A stretch of 64,000 nt of DNA, from the NCBI RefSeq assembly GCF_009758205.1, contig NZ_WRXN01000002.1, positions 124,001-188,000 of the forward strand. Direction: 5' to 3'. Below, in pieces: positions 25,568 through 34,061 of the stretch. Each line of letters starts with the position of its first letter. The first letter of the stretch is position 1. Source of the stretch: Chitinophaga tropicalis. Its GTDB lineage: Bacteria > Bacteroidota > Bacteroidia > Chitinophagales > Chitinophagaceae. Position numbers and translations under genes: made by a program. The notes under the pieces were generated by a model. It ran no database searches, had not been told where the DNA came from, and worked only from the letters and a program-made list of their open reading frames with translations.

Positions 25568-25977
25568 TGCATATCATGACAGTTGTAAAAGAAGCGTCCA
25601 CTATCCAGGAAAATAAGACCCAGGCCTTTGTGAATTGCCCGGTAACATTTGTAATGGAAAAGATTGGCGGATACTGGAAACCTATTATCCTGTTCAACCT
25701 GTTATCAGGAACAAAACGTTACAGTGAACTGAAGAAATCAATACCGGCTATCACCGAAAAAGTGCTGATCCAGCATTTAAAACAACTGGAAAATGACGGA
25801 TTGCTGATAAGAAGATCAAAACCCGTAGTACCTCCTTATGTAACCTATGAGCTCTCAAAGTCCGGGAAAGAAATGAGACCTGTTCTTTATGCCATGGCAA
25901 TATGGGCAACCAATAACAGCGGGAAATTATCGAAAGGATTCGCCAGGCAGATGAAGGACTTTCCGGCAGAAAAGTAA
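25567..25977 (+). CDS. HxlR-family transcriptional regulator
   Basis: 136 residues with the full winged-helix core of the family: CPVTFVMEKIGGYWKPIILF, then RYSELKKSIPAITEKVLIQH and LENDGLLIRR. The conserved Cys in NCPV near the N-terminus is the residue that senses quinones or oxidants in relatives such as YodB and HypR. Start at 25567 or 25576 (MTVVKEAS). Likely represses the divergent NmrA-type gene and itself. Confidence 0.92.
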   Translation: MHIMTVVKEASTIQENKTQAFVNCPVTFVMEKIGGYWKPIILFNLLSGTKRYSELKKSIPAITEKVLIQHLKQLENDGLLIRRSKPVVPPYVTYELSKSGKEMRPVLYAMAIWATNNSGKLSKGFARQMKDFPAEK

Positions 25978-26031
25978 TAGTGATATGCTTATTTTATTGA
26001 TAATCAAACATTAACTTATCTTGCTAACCAA

Positions 26032-26092
26032 TTAAATATAAAAGTCACCCGGAATTATATAACTAATAATTCAGGAATTACCGCTATTTTTG
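26032..26092 (+). promoter_or_regulatory. direct-repeat operator and promoter D (HYC_CC_PP gene)
   Basis: TTAAATATAA at 26032-26041 and AATTATATAA at 26053-26062 are 21 bp apart. The inner copy starts 36 bp before TTTG (26089-26092) of an exact -7 element, TATTTTTG. The outer repeat is the most divergent of the set (shared ATATAA). The ATG at 26100 follows after seven bases. The site probably drives the whole efflux operon. Confidence 0.7.
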
Positions 26093-26099
26093 TTCCGGA

Positions 26100-26498
26100 A
26101 TGAAAAAGATCATCACACTAATATTAGCTATTCTTTACATGGGATCGTCCACCGGCGCTACCTTCCACATGCACTATTGCATGGGTAAGCTGGTAAACGT
26201 GAACCTGTGGCATGATGATGCCGAGAAATGTCCTAAGTGTGGTGACATGAGCAAAGTAAAAGCCTGCAAAAAATGTTGTAAGGATGAACATAAAACAGTA
26301 AAGCTGGAAAAAGACCAGAAAGCTGCTGAGAACACCGTTCATTTCATGCAACTGCCCGCTATTACTACTCCCGTTTCTTACTTTACCTTCACAGAGATAC
26401 ATCCTGTAACCCTGGTTGAAGAATATCCTGTCAGTAATGCACCGCCTCGAAGTAGCAAAGTGCATACCCATATACTGAACTGTACCTTCCGCATCTGA
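26100..26498 (+). CDS. HYC_CC_PP family protein
   Basis: 132 residues with a signal peptide (ending STGAT). The three marks that name this Bacteroidota family are all present: HYC in FHMHYCMGK (about 19-27), CC in ACKKCCKDEH (about 57-65), and PP in NAPPRSSK near the C-terminus. A further CPKCGD pair precedes the CC motif, giving a Cys- and His-rich periplasmic segment suited to metal binding. The family has no described function to my knowledge. Its position at the head of the efflux genes, under the island operator, supports a copper-related role. Confidence 0.85.
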   Translation: MKKIITLILAILYMGSSTGATFHMHYCMGKLVNVNLWHDDAEKCPKCGDMSKVKACKKCCKDEHKTVKLEKDQKAAENTVHFMQLPAITTPVSYFTFTEIHPVTLVEEYPVSNAPPRSSKVHTHILNCTFRI

Positions 26499-26661
26499 TT
26501 TTACCCCATTTCCCCGGCGTATATAATTAATTGCTCCATAAACTGGTACGCCCGGCCATTTTCACTATTATTTACGGCTAAGAACTAAGCCAATGCCATG
26601 CATTGATGCTGACCTGTTCTCATACCCATCTCACTATTAGACCAATTAAACTGCTATAAAC

Positions 26662-27033
26662 ATGAAAAAGATCTTATCTCTTCTGATCGTACTGATCTCT
26701 TCTTTCGGTGTATCCAAAGTATTCGCACAAACTGCAAAGACCGAGACCTTCAAGGTATACGGCAACTGTAACATGTGTAAAAAGAGGATAGATAAAGCCG
26801 CTTCTGTTGATGGTGTCACTAAAGCAGACTGGAACGTAAAAACAAAGGTAATGACCGTGTCTTACGATCCTGCAAAGACCTCCGGCACCGCTATTCAGCA
26901 GAAAATTGCAGCCGCAGGCCACGATACTGAGAAGAACAATGCAGCAGATTCAGCATACGATCAGCTGCCCGGTTGCTGCCAGTACGACCGTAAAGGCGCA
27001 GCAGCAACAGCTCCGGCTCACACGCATCATTAA
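26662..27033 (+). CDS. exported HMA-domain protein
   Basis: 123 residues with a signal peptide (MKKILSLLIVLISSFGVSKV, cleavage after FAQ). One HMA domain follows (about 25-95), with the metal site GNCNMCKKRI. The C-terminal tail has LPGCCQYDRK and ends in THH, adding more possible ligands. It would bind copper in the periplasm and hand it to the efflux pump. It follows the HYC_CC_PP gene by 163 bp without a recognisable -7 element of its own, and precedes the pump genes by 57 bp. Confidence 0.88.
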   Translation: MKKILSLLIVLISSFGVSKVFAQTAKTETFKVYGNCNMCKKRIDKAASVDGVTKADWNVKTKVMTVSYDPAKTSGTAIQQKIAAAGHDTEKNNAADSAYDQLPGCCQYDRKGAAATAPAHTHH

Positions 27034-27040
27034 TTAATAG

Positions 27041-27063
27041 CCTGGCCGCTATAGGCGGCCAGG
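27041..27063 (+). promoter_or_regulatory. intra-operon GC-rich hairpin
   Basis: CCTGGCCGC (27041-27049) and GCGGCCAGG (27055-27063) form a perfect 9-bp stem with a TATAG loop. No T-run follows. It sits between the HMA gene and the pump genes and may cause partial termination or processing. Confidence 0.55.
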
Positions 27064-27090
27064 TTACCCTACGCACAGAAAAGAAAAGAT

Positions 27091-28386
27091 ATGGTACATC
27101 GTATTATAGAATGGTCATTGCGTAACCGGTTCATTGTACTGGTGATGGCAATAGCATTGTTTGCCTGGGGCTTTTTCTCTGTAAGGAAAAATCCTATCGA
27201 CGCTATTCCGGACCTGTCAGAGAACCAGGTGATAGTATTTACAGAATGGATGGGCCGTGGCCCGCAACTGATAGAAGACCAGATTACTTACCCGCTGGTC
27301 ACCAACCTGCAGGGACTGCCAAAGATCAAGTACGTACGCGGCACTTCCATGTTCGGTATGAGCTTCATCTATATCATCTTCAACGATAATGTAGATATCT
27401 ACTGGGCAAGAGAAAGAGTATTGGAAAGATTAAGCACCGTATCCAGGACCCTGCCATCAGGCGTTACGCCTCAGCTGGGACCCGACGGAACAGGTGTTGG
27501 ACATATACTCTGGTACACACTCGATGCCCCGGAAATGGACCTCGGAGAACAACGCGCCTTACAGGACTGGTACGTGAAATTCGCCCTGCAGAATGTAGAA
27601 GGAGTAAGCGAGATAGCCTCCTTCGGCGGATTTCAGAAACAATACCAGGTCACCGTCGATCCCAATAAACTGCTCTATTACCGGCTTTCCGTTGCCGAAG
27701 TGATCAACGCCGTACGCGCCAATAACAATGAATCCGGCGGCAGGAAGTTTGAAATGAGCGACATCGGCTATATCATCAAAACATCCGGTTATTTAAAGTC
27801 TGTAGCAGAAATAGAAAGTATTCCCGTAAAAACACAGAACAGCATCCCCGTCCGCGTGGCAGACGTAGCCTCCGTTCAGATGACAGGAGAGACCCGGCTG
27901 GGCATATTCGACCAGGACGGTGAAGGAGAACGTGTAGGTGGTATAGTAGTAATGCGCTACGGAGAGAATGCAGCAGCAGTGATCGATAAAGTGAAAGCGA
28001 AAATGAAAGAGGTCGCGAAAGGCTTTCCGAAAGGCGTGAAATTCGATATTGTATATGACAGGGGAGAGCTGATCAAAGAATCCGTTGATTCCATCAAACG
28101 AACACTGATAGAGGAAATGATAGTAGTATCTGTAGTCGTGATCATCTTCCTCTTTCACTGGCGCAGTGCGCTCAGCATCATCATCCAGATACCGGTTACA
28201 TTGGCGGCCAGCTTTATCCTGCTGAATGCCTTCGGTATCTCTTCCAATATTATGTCGCTTACAGGTATAGCACTGGCCATAGGTGTGATCGTAGACAACG
28301 GTATCATCATGAGCGAAAACGCATATAAACATCTTGCCGAAAGGTACGCCCAATGGCAGGAACAGCAAAAAGGAGCTAAACTATGA
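27091..28386 (+). CDS. CusA/CzcA-type RND efflux pump, N-terminal part
   Basis: 431 residues matching the first 40 percent of a heavy-metal RND pump: TM1 near residues 12-30, the first porter loop (QVIVFTEWMGRGPQLIEDQI), then TM2-TM4 (about 335-415). TM4 keeps the proton-relay Asp in AIGVIVDNGIIMSENA. The frame stops in the cytoplasmic loop after TM4, at a TGA overlapping the ATG of the next ORF. Full-length pumps have about 1,030-1,080 residues; the two ORFs add up to 1,075, so no domain is missing. Either the pump is made as two chains by coupled translation, or a one-base change has split it. Confidence 0.88.
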   Translation: MVHRIIEWSLRNRFIVLVMAIALFAWGFFSVRKNPIDAIPDLSENQVIVFTEWMGRGPQLIEDQITYPLVTNLQGLPKIKYVRGTSMFGMSFIYIIFNDNVDIYWARERVLERLSTVSRTLPSGVTPQLGPDGTGVGHILWYTLDAPEMDLGEQRALQDWYVKFALQNVEGVSEIASFGGFQKQYQVTVDPNKLLYYRLSVAEVINAVRANNNESGGRKFEMSDIGYIIKTSGYLKSVAEIESIPVKTQNSIPVRVADVASVQMTGETRLGIFDQDGEGERVGGIVVMRYGENAAAVIDKVKAKMKEVAKGFPKGVKFDIVYDRGELIKESVDSIKRTLIEEMIVVSVVVIIFLFHWRSALSIIIQIPVTLAASFILLNAFGISSNIMSLTGIALAIGVIVDNGIIMSENAYKHLAERYAQWQEQQKGAKL

Positions 28387-30317
28387 ACTGGTTGAAAAAT
28401 ATATTCAGGAAACAACCCGATTGGATCACAGAGGAAGAACGGCTGAAAGTGATAGAACAATCCAGCAAACAGGTATCCCGTGGGGTGTTCTTTGCTACTA
28501 TCATTATCATCACCTCCTTCCTGCCGGTGTTTATGCTGACAGGACAGGAAGGAAAGCTGTTCCATCCCCTGGCGTATACCAAGACATTCATCATGATCGT
28601 GGATGCCTTCCTTGTCATCACCCTGGCGCCCGTGCTCATCTCCTTCTTTATGAAAGGGAAGTTCAGACCGGATAACGATAACCCGGTAAACAGGGTATTG
28701 GAAAAAATATATGAACCTATAATTAAAGGCGTTTTGAAATGGCGTAAAACAACCATCGCTGTTAATGTAATAGCCCTGGTCATCACCATCCCTCTGCTGA
28801 AAAGCCTGGGTAGTGAATTTATGCCGCCCCTGGATGAACAGAGCATACTGTTCATGCCGGTAACATTGCCGGATGTCTCCAACGCAGAAGCAAAACGCAT
28901 CCTGCAGGTACAGGATAAGATCATTAGATCTGTCCCTGAAGTTGATAAAGTGCTGGGTAAAGCCGGCAGGGCTAGTACCGCTACAGATAATTCTCCTATC
29001 AGTATGATAGAGACCATTATCATGTTAAAGCCCAAAGCACAGTGGAGAAACGGTAAGACAAAAAAAGACATCATCAACGAACTGGATGCAAAACTGCAGA
29101 TACCCGGTGTAGTGAACGGATGGACACAACCCATCATTAACCGCATCAACATGCTGGCTACTGGCGTTCGTACAGACGTTGGTGTGAAAGTATACGGCCA
29201 GGACCTGGACACAATAGCTACCGTATCAGAACGTGTAAAGAAAGCACTGGAAGGCACTCCCGGCATAGCCGACCTTTATGTGGAACCCGTTACCGGCGGC
29301 AAATACCTCGATATCGAAGTCCGCCGGCAGGACCTGGCACGGTACGGACTGAATGTAGACGATGTCAACCAGACCGTAGAAACAGCATTGGGCGGCGCAC
29401 CTATAGGCAATACCATAGAAGGAAGACAACGCTTCTCCATCAGCGTAAGACTGGCACAGGATTACCGCAACAGCGTAGAACAGATCAGGCGTATCCCTGT
29501 TATGTCAGCCTCTTTCGGAGAGATCCCCCTATCTTCTGTGGCTGACGTGAAGTTTGTTGATGGCCCGCCCATGATCACTTCTGAAAATGCTATGCTGCGC
29601 GGAGCAGTGTTGTTCAATGTACGCGGCAGAGATCTCGGAGGCACCGTAAGTGAAGCCATCAGTAAAATGAGCAAGGCGAAAGATATCCTGCCGCAAGGCT
29701 ACTACCTGGAATGGAGCGGTCAGTATGAAAATCTTATCCGCGGACAACAAACCCTCACATGGATAGCTCCGGTGGTGCTCATCATCATTTTCTTCTCCCT
29801 CTATTTCGCCTTCAATTCCATCAGGGAAGCCTTCCTCAGCCTTATCACCGTGCCCTTTGCACTGATTGGCGGCGCATACATGATCTACTTCTGGGGAGTG
29901 AACCTCTCTGTCGCCGTAGCCGTAGGCTTTATAGCCCTGTTCGGCATTGCAGTGGAAACAGGGATCGTGATGGTGATCTACCTGAACGACGCCATGCAGC
30001 AACTGGTAAAAGAAAAAGGTAATTCCTCAGCTACCATTACAAAAGAAGATTTGCGCAAGGCCGTGATACATGGAGCCGCCAAACGTTTAAGACCTAAACT
30101 GATGACCGTCTGCGTATCCCTTTTCGGGTTAGTGCCTGTGCTTTGGGCCAGCGGTGTAGGTACAGACGTGATGAAGCCAATAGTATTGCCAATGATAGGC
30201 GGCGTACTCACCTCCTCTACGCATATTTTGCTGGTAACACCGCTGATCTTTTTATTGACAAAAGAATATGAACTACGTAAGTACGGAAAACTGGAGATCC
30301 ATGAAGTACATCACTAA
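28383..30317 (+). CDS. CusA/CzcA-type RND efflux pump, C-terminal part
   Basis: 644 residues covering the rest of the pump. A short helix and the conserved VIEQSSKQVSRGVFFATIII lead into TM5-TM6. The second porter loop follows (INMLATGVRTDVGVKVYG, with the Met matching a metal-binding Met of E. coli CusA), then TM7-TM12. It starts four bases before the end of the N-terminal ORF (ATGA), in the -1 frame. A stop (TAA, 28377-28379) sits in its own frame just upstream, so ribosomal slippage would have only about three codons to work in. Reinitiation at the ATG is more plausible. Together with TolC and CusB proteins it would form a Cu/Ag exporter. Confidence 0.88.
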   Translation: MNWLKNIFRKQPDWITEEERLKVIEQSSKQVSRGVFFATIIIITSFLPVFMLTGQEGKLFHPLAYTKTFIMIVDAFLVITLAPVLISFFMKGKFRPDNDNPVNRVLEKIYEPIIKGVLKWRKTTIAVNVIALVITIPLLKSLGSEFMPPLDEQSILFMPVTLPDVSNAEAKRILQVQDKIIRSVPEVDKVLGKAGRASTATDNSPISMIETIIMLKPKAQWRNGKTKKDIINELDAKLQIPGVVNGWTQPIINRINMLATGVRTDVGVKVYGQDLDTIATVSERVKKALEGTPGIADLYVEPVTGGKYLDIEVRRQDLARYGLNVDDVNQTVETALGGAPIGNTIEGRQRFSISVRLAQDYRNSVEQIRRIPVMSASFGEIPLSSVADVKFVDGPPMITSENAMLRGAVLFNVRGRDLGGTVSEAISKMSKAKDILPQGYYLEWSGQYENLIRGQQTLTWIAPVVLIIIFFSLYFAFNSIREAFLSLITVPFALIGGAYMIYFWGVNLSVAVAVGFIALFGIAVETGIVMVIYLNDAMQQLVKEKGNSSATITKEDLRKAVIHGAAKRLRPKLMTVCVSLFGLVPVLWASGVGTDVMKPIVLPMIGGVLTSSTHILLVTPLIFLLTKEYELRKYGKLEIHEVHH

Positions 30318-31554
30318 ATATATATTACTCATCATGCTGTGGGCGCCTGTACAGCTCCTGGCCCAACAGATGCCTGTACTGCCGTTGGATAGTATCCTCC
30401 AACGGGTGGACAGGAACAACATCCTGTTACAGTCCTACAGCCTGAAAGCAGAAAGCTATAAATACAGCGCAGACGCTTCCACTGCCTGGATGGCGCCTAT
30501 GGTAGGCGTAGGGACTTTTATGACGCCCTACCCCGGACAGAAGGTTATGGAAGACAGGGACAAGGGTAGCCTTATGTTCCAGGTAGAACAGGATATTCCC
30601 AACCCCGCAAAACTGAACGCAAAGAAAAAGTATATCGGCTCACAGGGAGATGTGGAAATGGCTACCAGGGATATTACCCTGAACGATCTGAAAACCCAGG
30701 CAAGACGATTGTACTACAGCTGGCTGATTGCCAGGCAGCGTATATCCGTGTTGCAGGAAAATGAGAAGATCATGGTTACAATGAAGAAGATAGAGGAAGT
30801 GCGTTACCCTTACAATCAGTCGCAGCTGAGCAGCGTATATAAGGCAAACGCAAAGATAGAAGATAACCGCAACATGATCCGGATGCAGGAGGGCACCATA
30901 GCTAAAGCCCGCTCCTGGCTCAACAGCCTGATGAATGCCCCCGGCAACCAGCAATTTGAGATAGATACCACCTACAAGCCGGGCTTTCAGATGGCATCAT
31001 CCTACGATACCGCTTCTCTCGCTGTTGCAAGGAAAGATGTGGCGAAAATGGATGCAGGCATCCGGTCCATGCAGCTGAATATTGAAAGTATGAAAAGCGA
31101 AAAGAAACCCGATTTCAGGATCCGGTTTGAGCATATGAGCCCCCTGGGTGAAATGATGCCCAAAGCTTTCAGCGTAATGGGAATGGTAAGTGTGCCAATT
31201 GCACCATGGTCCTCAAAAATGTACAAGTCCGGCATCAAAGCCATGCAGTACAACATGCAGGCCATGGAAAAAGAAAGAGCCGCCATGCTCCAGGAAACAC
31301 AGGGCATGCTGTATGGTATGCAATACGAAATACAATCCATGCAGAAACGGATTGAAGCAATGGAAGAAAAGATCATTCCTGCCTTACGGCAAACGCTGGA
31401 TGCTAATTTCCTGAACTACCAGGAAAACAAACTAGCGCTTTCCAATGTGATAGACTCCTGGGAAGCGCTTACCATGATGCAGTCAAACGTACTGGATGAA
31501 AAATTAAAACTCTATGAAATGATAGCGGATTATGAGAAACAGTTATATCGTTAG
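30304..31554 (+). CDS. TolC-family outer-membrane efflux protein
   Basis: 416 residues from the preferred start MKYITKYILLIMLWAPVQLL at 30304, which makes a clean signal peptide and overlaps the pump gene by 14 bp. Long heptad-rich helices (EEVRYPYNQSQLSSVYKANA; MQYEIQSMQKRIEAMEEKII) and the paired repeats of the OEP fold are visible. It is unusually rich in Met, with about seven Met in residues 240-300 and more beyond, which may reflect contact with copper. It forms the exit duct for the RND pump. Overlaps the next gene by 23 bp. Confidence 0.88.
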   Translation, partial: KYITKYILLIMLWAPVQLLAQQMPVLPLDSILQRVDRNNILLQSYSLKAESYKYSADASTAWMAPMVGVGTFMTPYPGQKVMEDRDKGSLMFQVEQDIPNPAKLNAKKKYIGSQGDVEMATRDITLNDLKTQARRLYYSWLIARQRISVLQENEKIMVTMKKIEEVRYPYNQSQLSSVYKANAKIEDNRNMIRMQEGTIAKARSWLNSLMNAPGNQQFEIDTTYKPGFQMASSYDTASLAVARKDVAKMDAGIRSMQLNIESMKSEKKPDFRIRFEHMSPLGEMMPKAFSVMGMVSVPIAPWSSKMYKSGIKAMQYNMQAMEKERAAMLQETQGMLYGMQYEIQSMQKRIEAMEEKIIPALRQTLDANFLNYQENKLALSNVIDSWEALTMMQSNVLDEKLKLYEMIADYEKQLYR

Positions 31555-32824
31555 CATATTCTTGGGCCTGTCCGTTGTCCTGGCTGGGTTAACATCCTGT
31601 AAGGAAAAAACGGCCCAGAAAGAACATCAGGCAGAACAGCTGTACACCTGCCCCATGCACCCGCAGATAATGCGAAACAAACCGGGACAATGCCCCATAT
31701 GCGGTATGGACCTGGTATTGAAAGAAGCCAATAAGGAACTGGTAATGGATAGCAGTATTGCCCGTCTCACAAAGCCCGTAAATGCACAGGTAATAGCTAC
31801 CATTCCTGCTATTGAGGCAGAAACAGGTACCCGCATTTACGCATCCGAAGTGAACGGGGTTATTACTTACGACACCCGTAACCAGACCAGTATCTCCAGC
31901 CGGATAAGCGGACGTATTGAACGCTTGCTGATCAAATATAATTACCAGCCTGTCAGGAAAGGACAGCTCATCATGGAAGTCTATTCTCCTGATCTGGCGG
32001 CAGCACAAAGGGAACTGTTATATGTAGCGCATAACAGCAACGAACTGCTGGCAGGTGCTAAACAAAGGTTACAATTACTGGGTATGCAGCCGGCGCAGAT
32101 AGAACAGGTACTAAAGACGGGTAATATCCTCTATCGTATCCCTGTCTACAGTAACAGTGACGGCTATATCCTGGAAAAGTCAGCGGCGGCTCCCGTTACC
32201 TCAGCGCCCTCTGCTGCTGCCAGCGGCGGCGATGGAATGGGGGGAATGAGCGGTGGTACATCCGCAACGCCTGCTACTCCAGCTCCCGCAGCGCCGGAAT
32301 CTACTCCTGTATTACTGAGAGAAGGGCAGTACGTAAACGCCGGACAATCTCTCTTCACCATTTACCAGGCACAGGCACTGGTAGCCGAATTTGCCTTCCC
32401 ATCCCAGCTGGCAGCCAGGATCAGACAGGGACAGAAACTGCTGTTCTTCCCCACAGGAAATGACAATGCCATGCAATCCGGCAGTATAGGCCTGATAGAG
32501 CCAGTATTCCGCAATGGTGTAAACTTCACCCTGGCCAGGGTCTACCTGGCAGATAACAGCTTTCAGGTAGGACAACTGCTCACAGCCAGCGTACCGGTAG
32601 TGTATACAGAAGGCTGGTGGCTGCCTAAGAAAGCTGTCTGGAAACTGGGAAACAAATCAGTTGTATTCAGAAAAGAGAAAGATGTATATGTTTCCGCTGA
32701 AGTCAACACCGGCGTGGAAACAGGAGATATGATACAGGTAAATACCAATATCAGCAACTGGAAGGTAGCTTCTAATGCATATTACCTGGTAGATAGCGAG
32801 AGTTTCATTAAAACCAATAATTAA
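31532..32824 (+). CDS. CusB-type adaptor with metal-binding domain (first copy)
   Basis: 430 residues. Lipoprotein signal with lipobox LTSC (about 20-23), then a heavy-metal-binding module YTCPMHPQI...CPICGMDL (about 38-62). The membrane-fusion-protein core follows: barrel-sandwich hybrid halves, a helical hairpin (QRELLYVAHNSNELLAGAKQ), and beta-barrel domains. A low-complexity Gly/Ala/Pro insert with Met pairs (GGDGMGGMSGGTSATPATPA, about 230-255) interrupts the second half of the core. It would bridge CusA and TolC and pass metal to the pump. Its ATG lies inside the TolC gene and its stop shares a base with the next start. Confidence 0.88.
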   Translation: MRNSYIVSIFLGLSVVLAGLTSCKEKTAQKEHQAEQLYTCPMHPQIMRNKPGQCPICGMDLVLKEANKELVMDSSIARLTKPVNAQVIATIPAIEAETGTRIYASEVNGVITYDTRNQTSISSRISGRIERLLIKYNYQPVRKGQLIMEVYSPDLAAAQRELLYVAHNSNELLAGAKQRLQLLGMQPAQIEQVLKTGNILYRIPVYSNSDGYILEKSAAAPVTSAPSAAASGGDGMGGMSGGTSATPATPAPAAPESTPVLLREGQYVNAGQSLFTIYQAQALVAEFAFPSQLAARIRQGQKLLFFPTGNDNAMQSGSIGLIEPVFRNGVNFTLARVYLADNSFQVGQLLTASVPVVYTEGWWLPKKAVWKLGNKSVVFRKEKDVYVSAEVNTGVETGDMIQVNTNISNWKVASNAYYLVDSESFIKTNN

Positions 32825-34038
32825 TGGAAAGGAAAAGTTTTTTAAAGACAGTAGCGTTTGTTTCACTGGCGCCGGCATTATTGCTGGCAGCCTGTAAAGA
32901 TGCAGGCAAGAAAGAAATAGCTTCAGAAAAGAAACAAACATACACCTGTCCCATGCATCCGCAGATCGTACAGGACAAACCAGGAACCTGCCCCATATGT
33001 GGTATGGACCTGGTGCCGTTCGATAAAACCAATAAAGAAGCAGCACTGACCCTGGGAGAAAGCCAGATAGCGCTGGCTAATATTACTACCATGACGGTAG
33101 GAACAGGGGCTTTGTCAAATTTCAAGCGCCTGAACGGCAGACTGGCAACCGATCCTGAGAAAACAGCAGTTATCTCCAGCAGGGTGCCGGGTAGAATAGA
33201 AGTGCTCTACGTAAAAGAAACAGGTGTGAAAGTAAATAAAGGCCAACCCCTGTACAAAATATACTCAGAACAATTGGCCTCCCTGCAACAGGAATACCTG
33301 CTGGCAGCCGCACAGGTAAAACAGTTCCCCGACGATGCCCGCTTCCTCGATATAGAAAAAGCAGCCCGTCAGAAGCTGATATTATACGACCAGAGCAATG
33401 CACAGATAGCCCAGCTGCTGCAATCACAGAAGGTCAGTCCCTATGTCACTTACCCCGCCACCGTCAGCGGAATAGTATCAGAACTGACAGCCACTGAAGG
33501 ACAGTATGTAGCAGAGGGCGGCGCCGTAATCCGACTGGAAGGATATGACCAGCTCTGGGTAGAAGCAGATGTATACCCTGCAGAAGCAGCCGCCATCCAC
33601 ATAGGGCAATCTGTAAAGGTGATAGTGGCAGGATGGGAAAATGAGCCGCAGACAATGAACATACAGTTCATTAATCCCTCTTTACAAAGCGGTAGTCAGC
33701 TCATGCAGCTGCGTGGTAGTATTCCCAATCCCAATAACCGCTGGCAACCGGGACTACAGGCAAACATACTCTTACCTGTAAGCAGCAAAGGAGATGTGCT
33801 TAGCTTACCGGTAGATGCAGTGATCAGGGACGGCAAGGGCGCACATGTATGGGTTGAAACAGGACGTGGAAAATTTGAGCCCCGCATGGTCAGCACCGGC
33901 ATGGAGAATTTCGACTCAGTAGAGATAACAGAAGGACTGGAAGCAGGAGATAAAGTAGTAGTGACAGGCGCTTACCTGCTATACTCTGAATACATACTTA
34001 AAAAAGGCGCTGATCCTATGGCAGGAATGCAGCATTAA
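32824..34038 (+). CDS. CusB-type adaptor with metal-binding domain (second copy)
   Basis: 404 residues, a diverged paralogue of the preceding adaptor. Lipobox LAAC, then YTCPMHPQI...CPICGMDLVP (about 39-62), then the membrane-fusion core with AVISSRVPGRIEVLYVKETG, a helical hairpin (LASLQQEYLLAAAQVKQFPD) and the C-terminal barrel ending AYLLYSEYILKKGADP. It lacks the Gly-rich insert of the first copy. Two adaptors behind a single pump suggest either a hetero-oligomeric adaptor ring or division of labour. Start overlaps the previous stop by one base. Confidence 0.9.
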   Translation: MERKSFLKTVAFVSLAPALLLAACKDAGKKEIASEKKQTYTCPMHPQIVQDKPGTCPICGMDLVPFDKTNKEAALTLGESQIALANITTMTVGTGALSNFKRLNGRLATDPEKTAVISSRVPGRIEVLYVKETGVKVNKGQPLYKIYSEQLASLQQEYLLAAAQVKQFPDDARFLDIEKAARQKLILYDQSNAQIAQLLQSQKVSPYVTYPATVSGIVSELTATEGQYVAEGGAVIRLEGYDQLWVEADVYPAEAAAIHIGQSVKVIVAGWENEPQTMNIQFINPSLQSGSQLMQLRGSIPNPNNRWQPGLQANILLPVSSKGDVLSLPVDAVIRDGKGAHVWVETGRGKFEPRMVSTGMENFDSVEITEGLEAGDKVVVTGAYLLYSEYILKKGADPMAGMQH

Positions 34039-34061
34039 ATACAATATTAAACCTATAGTAA

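Noticed and set aside
26518..26527. ATATAATTAA ahead of the exported HMA gene as another island operator
   Set aside because: It matches the half-site only on the opposite strand, is single, and no TAnnTTTG follows at the right distance. The gene is better explained as part of the operon from 26100.
28360..28390. Programmed -1 frameshifting joining the two CusA ORFs
   Set aside because: The A-rich stretch CAAAAAGG is not in phase for a slippery heptamer, and a TAA in the second frame at 28377 lies after it. Reinitiation at the ATGA overlap or a mutation is more likely.
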